The notes: generated by a model not told the origin, from the letters alone. A DNA stretch of 64,000 nt from Cytobacillus eiseniae (GCF_017874625.1 NZ_JAGIKZ010000010.1:58911-122910), one strand, 5' to 3'. Numbered from the stretch's first letter, positions 26,503 through 35,778 are shown. A program made the numbers and translations.

Positions 26503-27480
26503 TTATTCTTTAATGAATTCCTTCGTACTTCTCACTGTATCAATTGGTCGAACTAACTTTTCAATTTCCTCACGCTTAGGTTCTAAGAATGGTGGCAATG
26601 ATAATTTTTCTCCCAATGTTTCGTAAGGCTCATCCCCCATGAAGCCAGGACCATCTGTAGCAAATTCGAATAATATTTGTGGTGCCACTCTTGCATATAA
26701 GGACTCAAAGAAGTGACGATTGACATAACCGGATGTTTGGAACCCAAAACTACTCAACCGCTCTGTCCATTCATCTAATACAGAGCGATCCTCTACTCTG
26801 AATGCCGCGTGATGCACTGTTCCAAAGCCTTGTCGGGCTTGAGGAAGCACTGTATTGTATTCCACTATAACAGAGGCACCATTTCCGCCTTCTCCTACTT
26901 CAAATAAATGGAATGATCCTTCCTCAGCCGTTTCGTTAAATAAGAGGACCTTTTCCAGCATTTCTTTAAAATAATCAAAGTTCGCTATACGAACAAAGAT
27001 CGGACCTAAACCAGTAATCGCATGTTCTAATGGGACTGGCCCTTTTTGCCAAGGTGTACCTGATTTCACTCCTTCATTTTTTTCATCTGAAATCAATTGA
27101 TAGTGTTGATCATCAAAATCAACGAAAGAAAGTGTTTTCTTGCCAAATTGCTCTTTGATCCCCGTATGCTTAACATCTAAACGATCAAAACGCTGAACCC
27201 AATAGTCCAATGCTGCATCGCTTGGTACACGGAAAGATGTTTTTGAAATCTCATTTGTGCCATGTACTCCTTTAGGAATACCCGGGAAGTCGAAGAACGT
27301 CATATCTGTGCCCGCACTCCCCTTATCATCCGCAAAGAATAAATGATACGTTTGAATATCGTCTTGATTGACTGTTTTTTTAACTAAACGCATACCTAGG
27401 ACATTTGTGAAAAACGCATAGTTTTTTTCTGCACTACTTGTAATTGCTGTTACGTGATGAATTCCCTTTAGTTGATTCAT
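26503..27480 (-). CDS. VOC-family ring-cleavage dioxygenase (MhqO-like)
   Basis: 325 residues with two paired VOC modules: LKGIHHVTAITSSAEKNYAFF at the N-terminus and EHAITGLGPIFVRI about residue 150; HHAAFRV and LFEFATDGPGF carry the metal-ligand His and Glu positions. B. subtilis MhqO/MhqE/MhqA enzymes degrade quinones and hydroquinones. A paralogue lies at 27771-28718 and a MarR regulator precedes both, the layout of a quinone-responsive system. Start is ATG with AGGAGG. Confidence 0.85.
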   Translation of the reverse strand: MNQLKGIHHVTAITSSAEKNYAFFTNVLGMRLVKKTVNQDDIQTYHLFFADDKGSAGTDMTFFDFPGIPKGVHGTNEISKTSFRVPSDAALDYWVQRFDRLDVKHTGIKEQFGKKTLSFVDFDDQHYQLISDEKNEGVKSGTPWQKGPVPLEHAITGLGPIFVRIANFDYFKEMLEKVLLFNETAEEGSFHLFEVGEGGNGASVIVEYNTVLPQARQGFGTVHHAAFRVEDRSVLDEWTERLSSFGFQTSGYVNRHFFESLYARVAPQILFEFATDGPGFMGDEPYETLGEKLSLPPFLEPKREEIEKLVRPIDTVRSTKEFIKE

Positions 27481-27575
27481 TCTATTTTCCTCCTAAGAAT
27501 TTCACTTTTATTGGCAAATTTCGTTTATTTATAAGGCTGTTTTTGCTTACATTGTTGCTTGTTAAGAAAAAGTTG

Positions 27576-27723
27576 GGAAAGGTTGATTTCCACTCCAGGA
27601 TGCTCCCTTTCCGCGGGGTTGTCCGCTTGAGCCTCCTCGTCGCTTACGCTCCTGCGGGGTCTCACCTGTCCAACACATCCCGCAGGAGTCTCGCACCTTC
27701 CGCTCCAATCAACCGACCTATTT
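27576..27723. repeat. GC-rich ~150-bp Bacillus intergenic repeat element
   Basis: A block much richer in G+C than its surroundings, bounded by imperfect inverted ends GGTTGATTTCCACTCC (27588 onward) and GGAGCGGAAGGT/CCAATCAACC near 27700-27715. Inside are CCTGCGGGG (27651-27659) and CCCGCAGGAG (27679-27688), which can pair. I recall very similar elements scattered in many Bacillus genomes. It separates the two dioxygenase genes; an ORF through it is not credible. Confidence 0.7.
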
Positions 27724-27770
27724 AGTCAAACAATTGATTCAATAGCAACAATCTTTTAGAAAAGAGCCAT

Positions 27771-28718
27771 TTATTCATACTCCTCGATTGGTTTGAGATT
27801 TGCTTCAATTTCTGTTCGACGATCCTCTAAAAATGGCGGCAGATCTAAGTTTTCACCAAGTGTGTCGATATTGCCATCAATGGTGAAGCCTGGTCCATCT
27901 GTTGCAATTTCGAATAAAATCCCATTTGATTCACGGAAATATAGACTTTTGAAGTAGAATCGATCCACTATTCCAGATGAATGGAAGCCACGCGCTCGTA
28001 CTTGTTCATCCCAATACTCTAGCTCTTTATCATTTTTTACTCGAATCGCTAAATGATGAATACTGCCACGCCCTGGTTTTTCAGAAGGGCCATCTAAAGA
28101 TTTCACGACGATTTCTCCAAAAACCTCTCCTTCAAGTGACTGGAAAATCGCGGACGTTTCTGTACGGCTTACTTCCTTGTAGCCAAACAGATCCGTCAAT
28201 GTGCTAGCAAGCTTATCAAGTTTGCGTACCGTCAGTTCTACCGTGCCCATTCCTTGTATTTGATGTTCGGCTGGCACCTCAGACTTTGTCCACGTTTCCC
28301 AGTGTGCTACTTTCGCTCCATTTGAAACGAGAAGTGCCAAACGCAATCCTTCTGGATCTTCGAAAAGTAAGGCTGTATGATTGACATACTTCGTAATTTC
28401 ACTATGTTCCACACCATATTCCTTAAAGCGTGCTTGCCAATACAGCAAACTATCTACTGTTGGGACAAGCAACCCAATTTTTGTGATCGCATTTGTGCCC
28501 CGATGCGTCATCCCAGCTAATGGAATTTCAAAAAAGGATAGTTCCGTTCCTGGGCTCCCTGTTTTATCTCCGTAAAACAAGTGATACATCGATGGTTCAT
28601 CTTGATTCACCGTTACTTTCACTCGACGTAAACCAAGCACCTGTCGGTAAAAGTGATTATTTTTACTTGCATTTTTGGTAATCATTGAAATGTGGTGATG
28701 TCCTGGTATGTTATACAT
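27771..28718 (-). CDS. VOC-family ring-cleavage dioxygenase, paralogue
   Basis: 315 residues from ATG 28716-28718 (GGAGGAAGG upstream); the frame itself opens within the MarR gene. Two VOC modules: NIPGHHHISMITKNASKNN, and EHQIQGMGTVELTV with SIHHLAIRV and LFEIATDGPGF. It shares the ESxxFxFxxLYxR and LPPFLExRR signatures with the 26503-27480 protein. Likely Fe(II)-dependent cleavage of hydroquinone-type substrates. It lies about 70 bp downstream of the MarR gene on the same strand. Confidence 0.85.
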   Translation of the reverse strand: MYNIPGHHHISMITKNASKNNHFYRQVLGLRRVKVTVNQDEPSMYHLFYGDKTGSPGTELSFFEIPLAGMTHRGTNAITKIGLLVPTVDSLLYWQARFKEYGVEHSEITKYVNHTALLFEDPEGLRLALLVSNGAKVAHWETWTKSEVPAEHQIQGMGTVELTVRKLDKLASTLTDLFGYKEVSRTETSAIFQSLEGEVFGEIVVKSLDGPSEKPGRGSIHHLAIRVKNDKELEYWDEQVRARGFHSSGIVDRFYFKSLYFRESNGILFEIATDGPGFTIDGNIDTLGENLDLPPFLEDRRTEIEANLKPIEEYE

Positions 28719-28785
28719 AGATCCTTCCTCCATTTTCATTTTACTAATCAAGTGATGACTTAAAAAAAATTTACTGGCAAGGTGC

Positions 28786-29232
28786 TTAATTTTCAATTTT
28801 ATTTTCTGTGCTTTTTTGCAACTTCGTCATTAGTGTATATAATGTTTTCTGCTCTTCCTCTGTTAAGCTCTCATTGACAATGGACGTTTGGAAAGTAAGC
28901 TGATGTTCAAACACTTCCAGCATTTTATCTTCCCCTTTTGAAGTTAGGCTAATCCATTTCGTTTTCCAATCCTGCTTGCGCTGTATATACCCCTCTTGCT
29001 CAAGTCGAGTAAGCATCCGTGAAATTCCACCCTCTGACACCGTTGCTTTTATAGCAAGCTGATTTTGCGTGATCGGCTGATAAGTTGAAATCTGATTTAA
29101 TACATCAAATTGCGCAGCAGTAATACCGTACTGTTTTAAAAAATCATTCGAGAGTAAATTACTTTGATGTGTAAAACGGGCGATACGCAACCATATGAGT
29201 GACCCTAGAGTATTTTTTCTCAATTTGATCAT
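28786..29232 (-). CDS. MarR-family repressor (MhqR-like)
   Basis: 148 residues, winged helix: [49 protein letters not shown] (about residues 37-85) and a dimerising C-terminal helix. MhqR in B. subtilis represses quinone-degrading dioxygenases; the adjacent dioxygenase genes make the same role likely here. A perfect palindrome upstream (29283-29304) is the candidate operator. Confidence 0.82.
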   Translation of the reverse strand: MIKLRKNTLGSLIWLRIARFTHQSNLLSNDFLKQYGITAAQFDVLNQISTYQPITQNQLAIKATVSEGGISRMLTRLEQEGYIQRKQDWKTKWISLTSKGEDKMLEVFEHQLTFQTSIVNESLTEEEQKTLYTLMTKLQKSTENKIEN

Positions 29233-29282
29233 TTCCTTTCGATACCATCACTTTACACCTCAACTGAAGAAAAAGCAATAAA

Positions 29283-29304
29283 AATATCTTAAATTCAAGA
29301 TATT
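29283..29304. promoter_or_regulatory. Candidate MhqR-type operator
   Basis: AATATCTT-AAATTC-AAGATATT, a perfect 8-bp inverted repeat with a 6-bp centre, about 50 bp upstream of the MarR start. The known B. subtilis MhqR box is a palindrome of the ATCTCGAAxxxCGAGAT type, similar in its ATCT/AGAT ends. Confidence 0.6.
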
Positions 29305-29479
29305 TTTTCTAAAAGCCCTATTGCATTCGGAACAGGATGAGAAGTCGCCTTTGATTCAAGATGACCATATCAACCCTTATGCAAGAACACACGATGTAAA
29401 TTTATAATCTTCAAGATTCGTTGACAGTGCTTCATCGTTGCCAAAAACTTGATCTAGGTCAAGGATTTAGCAGAAAGGA

Positions 29480-29491
29480 TATCTTAAGATA
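29480..29491. promoter_or_regulatory. TATCTTAAGATA palindrome upstream of the cupredoxin gene
   Basis: A perfect 12-bp palindrome using the same ATCTT half-site as 29283-29304 but without a spacer. It lies 50 bp before the cupredoxin start and could be an operator. Spacing differs, so recognition by the same MarR protein is uncertain. Confidence 0.3.
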
Positions 29492-29540
29492 AAAACGTAA
29501 ACCAGTTGCAAATATTATTAATCGAAAAGGAGACTAGATT

Positions 29541-29984
29541 ATGATGAAATTTCTTGGGGTCATGTTATTAACAGGTTCATTAACATTAGGATTAACCGCT
29601 TGTGGAGGAACAGAGGAAGAAGAAACAAAAGCGCCAGATGTAAGTGAAGAAACAACTCCCCAGCAAGAAGAAGCTGTTGAAGAAACTGCAACTTCAGAAT
29701 CTCCATCAGATATCGAAGAATTCACTATCACGGCAACGAACTGGACGTTCACTTCAGATAAAGAATTAACTGTAAAAAAAGGATCAAAGGTGAAATTAAC
29801 CCTCGTTAATGAAGAAGGTGTTCATACAATCGGCAATGAAGAATTAGGATTTGATCTTAATGCAAATGAACCAGTAGAGTTTACTGCAGATACAGCAGGT
29901 GAATTTGAATTAATTTGTTCGACGATCTGCGGGGCAATGGATGATCATGAAGCGATGACAATTACTTTAAAAGTAACAGAATAA
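29541..29984 (+). CDS. Cupredoxin-domain lipoprotein with CuA-like site
   Basis: 147 residues. Lipoprotein signal (GLTACGG, Cys about 21), an acidic linker of about 35 residues, then a cupredoxin fold with VHTIGNE (ligand His) and CSTICGAMDDHEAM at the end. The CxxxCxxxxxHxxM-like spacing resembles the binuclear CuA site of cytochrome oxidase subunit II (CSxxCGxxHxxM) with two extra residues before the His. It is probably a surface copper or electron-transfer protein. Good AAAAGGAG start. Confidence 0.8.
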   Translation: MMKFLGVMLLTGSLTLGLTACGGTEEEETKAPDVSEETTPQQEEAVEETATSESPSDIEEFTITATNWTFTSDKELTVKKGSKVKLTLVNEEGVHTIGNEELGFDLNANEPVEFTADTAGEFELICSTICGAMDDHEAMTITLKVTE

Positions 29985-30030
29985 GCGATTAACCAACCAT
30001 CTGCTAAAATCAGTGGGGTTTAGCCAAACT

Positions 30031-30076
30031 TTTGAATCATGCCTGCCTTTCTTCAAAGTGGGCATGATTCAATTGC
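30031..30076. terminator. Rho-independent terminator
   Basis: GAATCATGCC (30034-30043) and GGCATGATTC (30061-30070) form a perfect stem downstream of the cupredoxin gene. Confidence 0.7.
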
Positions 30077-30160
30077 TCCTTTTCTCTAACTCCTGTAAGG
30101 CTCTGATAAACAATCATGTTGTTTACTAACAGATGCTAAGAAAACTTCCACAGAGTCTCT

Positions 30161-30568
30161 CTACTTTTTCAACCTTTCTAAAACTAAATATACCTTTTCA
30201 CTTATCTTGTTACGATCAGTATTAGGCATAAAGATGATGGCAAAATTGTCATAGTAAGCAACTTGTGGTGGGTATGTAAACTCTGTTACTGCCAAAGTAG
30301 CTCTTATGTTCCCCTCGATTTGTTTCGTTTCATTAAATCCATAGAATAAATAAATCGTTCCACCTTCAAATTTGTATTTCGCTTCTTTTGAAATAGGGTA
30401 ATTAAAAGTTTCGGATTTATCTTCCTTCACTATTAATTCCATTCCTTCCTCTTCAAATGCTGAACGAACATTCTCTATTATCATATTTGTAGTTTCATCA
30501 TTAAAGCTACAACTTGAAGTAATCATAACAGCCATAATTAGAATCGATCGCTTCAAGAATTGCTTCAT
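30161..30568 (-). CDS. Small lipoprotein of unknown function
   Basis: 135 residues with a lipoprotein signal (MITSSCSF, Cys about 20). The mature domain is alpha/beta with no motif I recognise. It follows the YrvL-like gene on the same strand with a gap of about 70 bp, so co-transcription is possible. Confidence 0.6.
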   Translation of the reverse strand: MKQFLKRSILIMAVMITSSCSFNDETTNMIIENVRSAFEEEGMELIVKEDKSETFNYPISKEAKYKFEGGTIYLFYGFNETKQIEGNIRATLAVTEFTYPPQVAYYDNFAIIFMPNTDRNKISEKVYLVLERLKK

Positions 30569-30636
30569 TTACAAGCCTCCCCATCCATTTGACATAATTT
30601 ATAGCAGGAGATTACACATCGGCATCTATAAATAAG

Positions 30637-31095
30637 TCAATCAATATTAGCAACCTGATCCTTATCACGATCGAAAGCTATTTCTATTAGGGCAATTAAC
30701 AATGCCATTATGCTCTCTGTTTGCCAGGAAAGTGTCATACTTCTCATAAACTCATCTACTATAAATAAAACGAGCCAGTTCGATGCAACTTCAAAACCAA
30801 TTCGGATTATATAAATCCTAATTTCCCCTTTTATATTTTGGACAGACAGCTTGAAGAGTGTATTGGAAAACAATTCAACAATCATGCCAAGAATAAGGAA
30901 ACTAACAACGAAAATAACCAATGACCCAGTAGAATTATACTGAACACCGAGCAGTTTAAACACCCCTGCTAGTCCAAAGAAATAAAGTCCCAATACAAAA
31001 CCTACTACTAGAATAATGAGCAATGCTATTCCGATAACCGTTACTGCCTTAGCTTTTATATTCATTTTACGAAATGAATCTTTATTGTCTGACAT
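30637..31095 (-). CDS. YrvL-family membrane regulatory protein
   Basis: 152 residues with four membrane helices (about 16-38, 52-75, 98-118, 126-143). The pattern FVLGLYFFGLAGVFKLLGVQYNS plus a conserved LGMIVELFSNTLFKL is that of the YrvL family. In B. subtilis the related YvrL regulates the sigma factor SigO system; whether this homologue acts on a sigma factor is not shown and no such gene is adjacent. Confidence 0.7.
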   Translation of the reverse strand: MSDNKDSFRKMNIKAKAVTVIGIALLIILVVGFVLGLYFFGLAGVFKLLGVQYNSTGSLVIFVVSFLILGMIVELFSNTLFKLSVQNIKGEIRIYIIRIGFEVASNWLVLFIVDEFMRSMTLSWQTESIMALLIALIEIAFDRDKDQVANID

Positions 31096-31253
31096 CGATC
31101 TATTTCTCCTTTTGTTAGGTACTACCTCGTGATTTACGTATAAAACGTTCTACACTCTTCTTTTCCTAAATATAGAAATCACATTTTCCAAATTACTAAC
31201 TAATTCTATAATCGTTAGTAAATTCCCTTTCGAAGTCTAGAACAGTGGTGGAA

Positions 31254-31295
31254 CAAAAAAATCCTGTATATCAACACAGGATTTCTAAGCAAACA
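31254..31295. terminator. Repeated terminator hairpin ATCCTGT, copy 1
   Basis: AATCCTGTATATCAACACAG with its pairing AGGATTTC arm; on the minus strand it ends in a long T-run downstream of the dehydrogenase gene. A nearly identical 40-bp copy is at 36500-36539. Confidence 0.75.
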
Positions 31296-31385
31296 TGATT
31301 ATAAATGATCGGACTGCTCATTAAATGCCTATTAGAGACAAATTGAAACTTGATGATGTTTAAAGCTAACTGCATTCACATACTG

Positions 31386-32468
31386 TTATTTACTAAGGAG
31401 GATGCGGTACAGCTTATCATCATTTTCCTCTGGGTTTCCACGGCCATCCGAATTATTACTAATAAAGTAAAGATAGTGATCCTCAATCCGTACATCTCGA
31501 ATTCTGCCAAGATCGGTTATTACTTCACGTTTTTCGCCTGTTTCAAGATCAAATTCTATTATGGCAGATCCCCTCAATGCAGCAATGTACAATTTCCCAT
31601 TGTAATTGTCCATTCCAGATGGCGCCCAAGTCGATTCACTTCCAGAAGTAAATAGCGGTGGAATAAACCCTGCTTGTTCTTCATGCCCTTCAATGATTGG
31701 CCACCCATAATTTTGACCGCTCTCTATTTTATTTATTTCATCATTCGCGCTGTTGCCGTGTTCACTCGCATACAGCATCCCATCAGGCATCCAGGTAATA
31801 CCTTGGGGGTTGCGATGGCCATAACTGTAGACGTATGAACTCGGAAACGGATTATCATTTGGAATGGTGCCATCAAGATTCATTCTTAAGATTTTCCCCC
31901 CTAATGAATGGAGATCTTGCGCGATATTTGCATCAGATGCATCACCTGCTGTTGCGTACAGTTTCCCGTCAGGCCCAATTTTAATCCTTCCTCCATGATG
32001 ATAGGAACCACTTGGAATTTTATCGAGAAGAACCCCCTCTTCCCTCCAAACATCGTCTTCCAGCAGGAGTGTGATTATGCGGTTAAATTGTCCAGAACGA
32101 TCTACATACGTATAGTAAGCATAAGCTACATTCGATTCCTGAAAGTCAGGAGCAAGCACAAATCCTAGTAAACCCGCTTCTGAAGCTGTTGCAAGATCTT
32201 TCTCAAGCTCTACACTTTGCCGCTTCATCTCTCCATTTTCTACTTTCACAATGAATCCAGATCTCTCTGTTAGATAAAAAGTTTGATTATATTTTTCAAT
32301 TGACCAAGGAGCGTCAAGGTTTTCCGCAATTACTTCTAATTTATCTTTATCTAGCTTACTAGGTGAAACGCTTTGTTCGTTATTATGTTCTACTGCATCT
32401 GGTTGATTTGAAGAACATCCAACTAATAAGAAAATAAGCATCATATATACAGTTACTATCCTTTTCAA
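31386..32468 (-). CDS. PQQ-type sugar (glucose/sorbosone) dehydrogenase-like lipoprotein
   Basis: 360 residues. Lipoprotein signal (LLVGCSS, Cys about 18). Six-bladed beta-propeller of the GSDH family: APWSIEKYNQ, GLLGFVLAPDF, YHHGGRIKIGPDGKLYATAGDA, YSYGHRNPQGITW, EHGNSANDEIN and STWAPSGMDNY. The His of HHGGR and the YGHRNPQG motif are those lining the PQQ site in soluble glucose dehydrogenase. The presumed activity is oxidation of sugars outside the membrane; Gram-positive members are uncharacterised and PQQ synthesis is not visible here. Confidence 0.8.
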   Translation of the reverse strand: MKRIVTVYMMLIFLLVGCSSNQPDAVEHNNEQSVSPSKLDKDKLEVIAENLDAPWSIEKYNQTFYLTERSGFIVKVENGEMKRQSVELEKDLATASEAGLLGFVLAPDFQESNVAYAYYTYVDRSGQFNRIITLLLEDDVWREEGVLLDKIPSGSYHHGGRIKIGPDGKLYATAGDASDANIAQDLHSLGGKILRMNLDGTIPNDNPFPSSYVYSYGHRNPQGITWMPDGMLYASEHGNSANDEINKIESGQNYGWPIIEGHEEQAGFIPPLFTSGSESTWAPSGMDNYNGKLYIAALRGSAIIEFDLETGEKREVITDLGRIRDVRIEDHYLYFISNNSDGRGNPEENDDKLYRILLSK

Positions 32469-32576
32469 CGCAAATCACCTTTCCTACTTAATTAACGCTT
32501 GTTTTAAGACACATAAAAAATATACGCAACTGATTTATATTTTATAAAGTAGGAGAAAGATTCAAAGGAATCCTGT

Positions 32577-33461
32577 TTAATCCCCGCCCCCACCACAGCT
32601 TGAACAGGAACTGCCTGAGCATGAACTACAGGAACTACCTGACCCACAACTTGTACAGCTTGACGAACTGTAGCTGCTGATTTTCATATAACTCGAAAAC
32701 TCATTATAATGGAAATAGGAAACAGACAAGAACGGAACAAGCATGGTGTTATAGTTTTGCTCCCTTTTCCCTTTTTTCATTTTTTCTTGAATCACACTTT
32801 TTTCATAATCCTTTATCTTATTGGCCGTCTTTTTCATGGAAGCAATGAGCGAATGTACAGTAGACATGTATTTGGAATTACTTTTAAAGTATAAGTCTAT
32901 CAGTTCACTTTCCGAGAATTTCCTAAACTCTTCAATAATCGTCGGATCTACAGGATGCTTAAAAAAACCCTTATAAAGGTGAATATTCTCTTTTCTTATA
33001 TGAAAAAGCTCCGCATACACCCAATCAAAGAACCCCCGCAAATCAGGATCTGGAAATACATCTACATTCGGACTGTGATGAAGAGTAGTCCCTAGATATT
33101 TATTTGAAAAATCATCATACTCACGAGTGAACATAAGCATCTGATGCCATAATTCATCGACTTTCTCACTAAACATTGGGGATTCCTTTAATAGAGAAGT
33201 CATAATAAAATAACGTTTTAAATCCAATAAACGCCATTTGTACTCATTTTCCTTTAACCGGATTTCTTTCTTTACCCTCTCTTCTACGTTTTCCAGATAA
33301 CGATCACCAAGGGCATTCTCCAGGTCATCACTTAGCTTTTTTAATCCTTTCATCGGTCTAATCTCTAATGTTCCTGAAGATAAGCCAAAGGTAAATGAGC
33401 GTTTTTTTCGCAGAAATAATACAAAAAAAATAACAACTGCTAGCAGAAGCAGCCACGCCAT
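32577..33461 (-). CDS. GRDP-like protein with Cys/Ser/Gly tail
   Basis: 294 residues. N-terminal membrane helix (about 2-17), then a helical domain with KVDELWHQMLMFTREYDDFSNKYLGTTLHHSP (about residues 113-145), matching the DELWHxFIxFTRDY...HHxP core of glycine-rich domain-containing (GRDP/DUF1399-like) proteins. The last 40 residues are almost only Ser, Cys and Gly, with repeated CxxC-like pairs (SSCTSCGSG, SSCSSC). The tail could bind metal or be cross-linked at the membrane surface. Function unknown. Confidence 0.7.
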   Translation of the reverse strand: MAWLLLLAVVIFFVLFLRKKRSFTFGLSSGTLEIRPMKGLKKLSDDLENALGDRYLENVEERVKKEIRLKENEYKWRLLDLKRYFIMTSLLKESPMFSEKVDELWHQMLMFTREYDDFSNKYLGTTLHHSPNVDVFPDPDLRGFFDWVYAELFHIRKENIHLYKGFFKHPVDPTIIEEFRKFSESELIDLYFKSNSKYMSTVHSLIASMKKTANKIKDYEKSVIQEKMKKGKREQNYNTMLVPFLSVSYFHYNEFSSYMKISSYSSSSCTSCGSGSSCSSCSGSSCSSCGGGGD

Positions 33462-33630
33462 CTAATCCCCTCATTTCTATTAAAATACATTTTTATCTAT
33501 AACGTTATTACTATTACGAACTTATCTATAAAGGGTTCCATATTTTCCATTATTAGTTATCTATTTCTCCTGCACATTGCCTTATATCGCCTACGTATGA
33601 ATGCACTCATAAGAACAACTATTAAAATAC

Positions 33631-33668
33631 AAAAAACTGGACCATTATCGGATCCAGCCTAAATACAA
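33631..33668. repeat. Dispersed hairpin repeat, copy 3 of 4
   Basis: AAAAAACTGGACC then GGATCCAGCC, almost the same as the copy at 2728-2770. It lies in the 300-bp interval between the GRDP-like and XRE genes, in which I see nothing else. Confidence 0.65.
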
Positions 33669-33762
33669 ATGGTATGGAGTTAGTTCAACCCGAGCAAAAG
33701 AACCGACACAAAGTACGACTGCCAATTGCACATAAAAAAGGTAGCCTTATGCTACCTTTGAT

Positions 33763-34221
33763 TCATTCATCCATATATTTATTTTTCAACTGATCTGAGC
33801 CGATGCTTCCAATGATCATCAAGGCTAATGGTAAGAAATTGGATATGATCTTCGGTAATCCTTCTGGAATGATAATATTCGTACCAACGAAATGATTTAA
33901 ACCTATGATAATTAACTTCGCAACTAATAAAATTGCCCCTACCATAATCATACTATCAAAGAACGCTTTCCATTTTGGATGTGCTAATTGCTTACTATCT
34001 CGTATTACTTTTTCTTTCAACTCTCCATCACTCCTCAACATTTCATCAATTGTAATACCGAATAGATCACTTAACCCAATGATCACTTCGATACTTGGAT
34101 AATTCTTACCCGTTTCCCACTTTGAAACGGATTGACGACTAACATGAATTTTTTCAGCTAGTTCAGTTTGTGACCAACCTCTTTTTTCTCTTTCGTTTTT
34201 TAAACGTTCACTAAAAATCAT
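33763..34221 (-). CDS. XRE-family regulator with membrane helices
   Basis: About 152 residues, likely from the ATG at 34219-34221 behind AGGAGG. N-terminal XRE helix-turn-helix (WSQTELAEKIHVSRQSVSKWETGKNYPS, about 15-42), then two hydrophobic segments (about 88-112 and 126-146). This HTH plus two-helix layout is common in Bacillaceae regulators tied to membrane stress. Target not known; stand-alone gene. Confidence 0.8.
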   Translation of the reverse strand: MIFSERLKNEREKRGWSQTELAEKIHVSRQSVSKWETGKNYPSIEVIIGLSDLFGITIDEMLRSDGELKEKVIRDSKQLAHPKWKAFFDSMIMVGAILLVAKLIIIGLNHFVGTNIIIPEGLPKIISNFLPLALMIIGSIGSDQLKNKYMDE

Positions 34222-34376
34222 GTTACCCATCACCTCCTTATTTCAGTATTAATGGAGTGTATAGTTAAAGTAAAGATAATTCTAGGTGCATCAAGGTGCT
34301 ACCTCTAGTTGCCTGTCAAAAACCCTTGTTTTATCTAGGTTATACTATTGTATCCTTTATTGTGCAAAATGAAAAA

Positions 34377-34423
34377 GCCACTAATTATTAAAGAAAACTC
34401 TTTAATAATTAATGGCCTATTTT
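34377..34423. terminator. brnQ terminator
   Basis: GCCACTAATTATTAAAGA (34377-34394) pairs with TCTTTAATAATTAATGGC (34399-34416) around a 4-nt loop, 16 bp past the brnQ stop. Confidence 0.85.
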
Positions 34424-34431
34424 AATAGAAA

Positions 34432-35778
34432 TTAAACAAATTGCTCTTCCTCTTTTTCATTGCTTCTTAGATTAAAGAAACTAATAATAATCCCTAGAAT
34501 TCCACCTATAACTGCAGGTAATATCCAGCCTAATCCCACTTCATATAACGGTAGAATAGACAAAAATAATTGATCAACTGGTGCGATACCAAGTCCAGCT
34601 GCCTTTAATCCGTCAAATACACTTATAATAAATGTGAATAACATACTTAATTGATACACGATCTTCTTCCCCTTAAATGAATTATGGAAGAAGGTTAATA
34701 TCAATAACACAATTGCTAATGGATAAATCGCTGTTAACACTGGTGTTGAAATAGAAATCAATTGACTTAATCCGATGTTTGCAACCACAGTACTAAATAC
34801 AGCAAATAAGATGACAAACCTAGTATAAGAAACTTTAGGCAATAGTTTATTAAAATAGGTAGCACAGGAGCTGATCAGACCGACACTAGTAGTCATACAA
34901 GCTATAATCATGACACCGCCAAGAATAACTCCACCAAACGAACCAAAGTAGATATTTGCCACACCAGATAATACGGACCCGCCGTTATCTAAAATACCTA
35001 ATTCTGCAACACTGCTTGCTCCCATAAATGCCATCGCACCATAAAAGAAAGTTAAAAGGGCTGCAGCGATTATGCCCGCCTTCATTGTAGCTGCCATTAT
35101 TACCTTACCTGATTCCACGCCTTTAGAGCGAAGAGCATTTATAACAATGACTCCAAATACAAAAGCTGCTAAAACATCCATTGTTAAATATCCTTCTGAA
35201 AAACCACTGAAAAATGAATGATCTGTATATTTTTCATTTGGTTCTTGGAAAGCACCGATTGGGTTAAAAATAGCGAAAATAACTAAGAGAGACACAAAAC
35301 TTATTTTAATAGGTGTTAAATATTTTCCTACAATATCAACAATTTTTGATGAATTAAGTGAAAGGAACGTTGCAGCTCCGAAGAAAAGAACAGAGAAGAC
35401 AAATAATCCAATCGTACTCCAAGATTCTGGTAATAATGGACGAATACCAATTTCAAAGGATACACTCCCTGCTCTTGGTATTGCAAATAAAGGACCGATG
35501 GCTAAGTATAAAATAACGGAGAATACTAACCCAAATAACGGATGAACCCTATTTGCTAATGATTGAATATCACTTTTACCGGAGTAACCTAAAGCAATAA
35601 CGGTTAATAATGGTAATCCTACACCAGTAATAATAAATCCAGCTGTAGCGATCCAAACATTTACCCCTGCTTCCTGCCCCAGCATAATTGGGAATATTAA
35701 ATTACCCGCTCCAAAAAATAATGAAAATAACATTAATCCTAAAACAACAATATAAGAAGTTGAAACCTTTTGATTCAC
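34432..35778 (-). CDS. brnQ: Branched-chain amino acid carrier BrnQ
   Basis: 448 residues, about 12 membrane helices, full length. SLFFGAGNLIFPIMLGQEAG at residues 19-38 is the family signature. It imports leucine, isoleucine and valine with a cation. Monocistronic with its own terminator; the 5' region of about 100 bp is too short for a T-box. B. subtilis has several such carriers; which one this matches is unclear. Confidence 0.92.
   Translation of the reverse strand: MNQKVSTSYIVVLGLMLFSLFFGAGNLIFPIMLGQEAGVNVWIATAGFIITGVGLPLLTVIALGYSGKSDIQSLANRVHPLFGLVFSVILYLAIGPLFAIPRAGSVSFEIGIRPLLPESWSTIGLFVFSVLFFGAATFLSLNSSKIVDIVGKYLTPIKISFVSLLVIFAIFNPIGAFQEPNEKYTDHSFFSGFSEGYLTMDVLAAFVFGVIVINALRSKGVESGKVIMAATMKAGIIAAALLTFFYGAMAFMGASSVAELGILDNGGSVLSGVANIYFGSFGGVILGGVMIIACMTTSVGLISSCATYFNKLLPKVSYTRFVILFAVFSTVVANIGLSQLISISTPVLTAIYPLAIVLLILTFFHNSFKGKKIVYQLSMLFTFIISVFDGLKAAGLGIAPVDQLFLSILPLYEVGLGWILPAVIGGILGIIISFFNLRSNEKEEEQFV

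Noticed and set aside
27444..27725. 93-codon ORF
   Set aside because: It runs through the start of a dioxygenase gene and the GC-rich repeat element.
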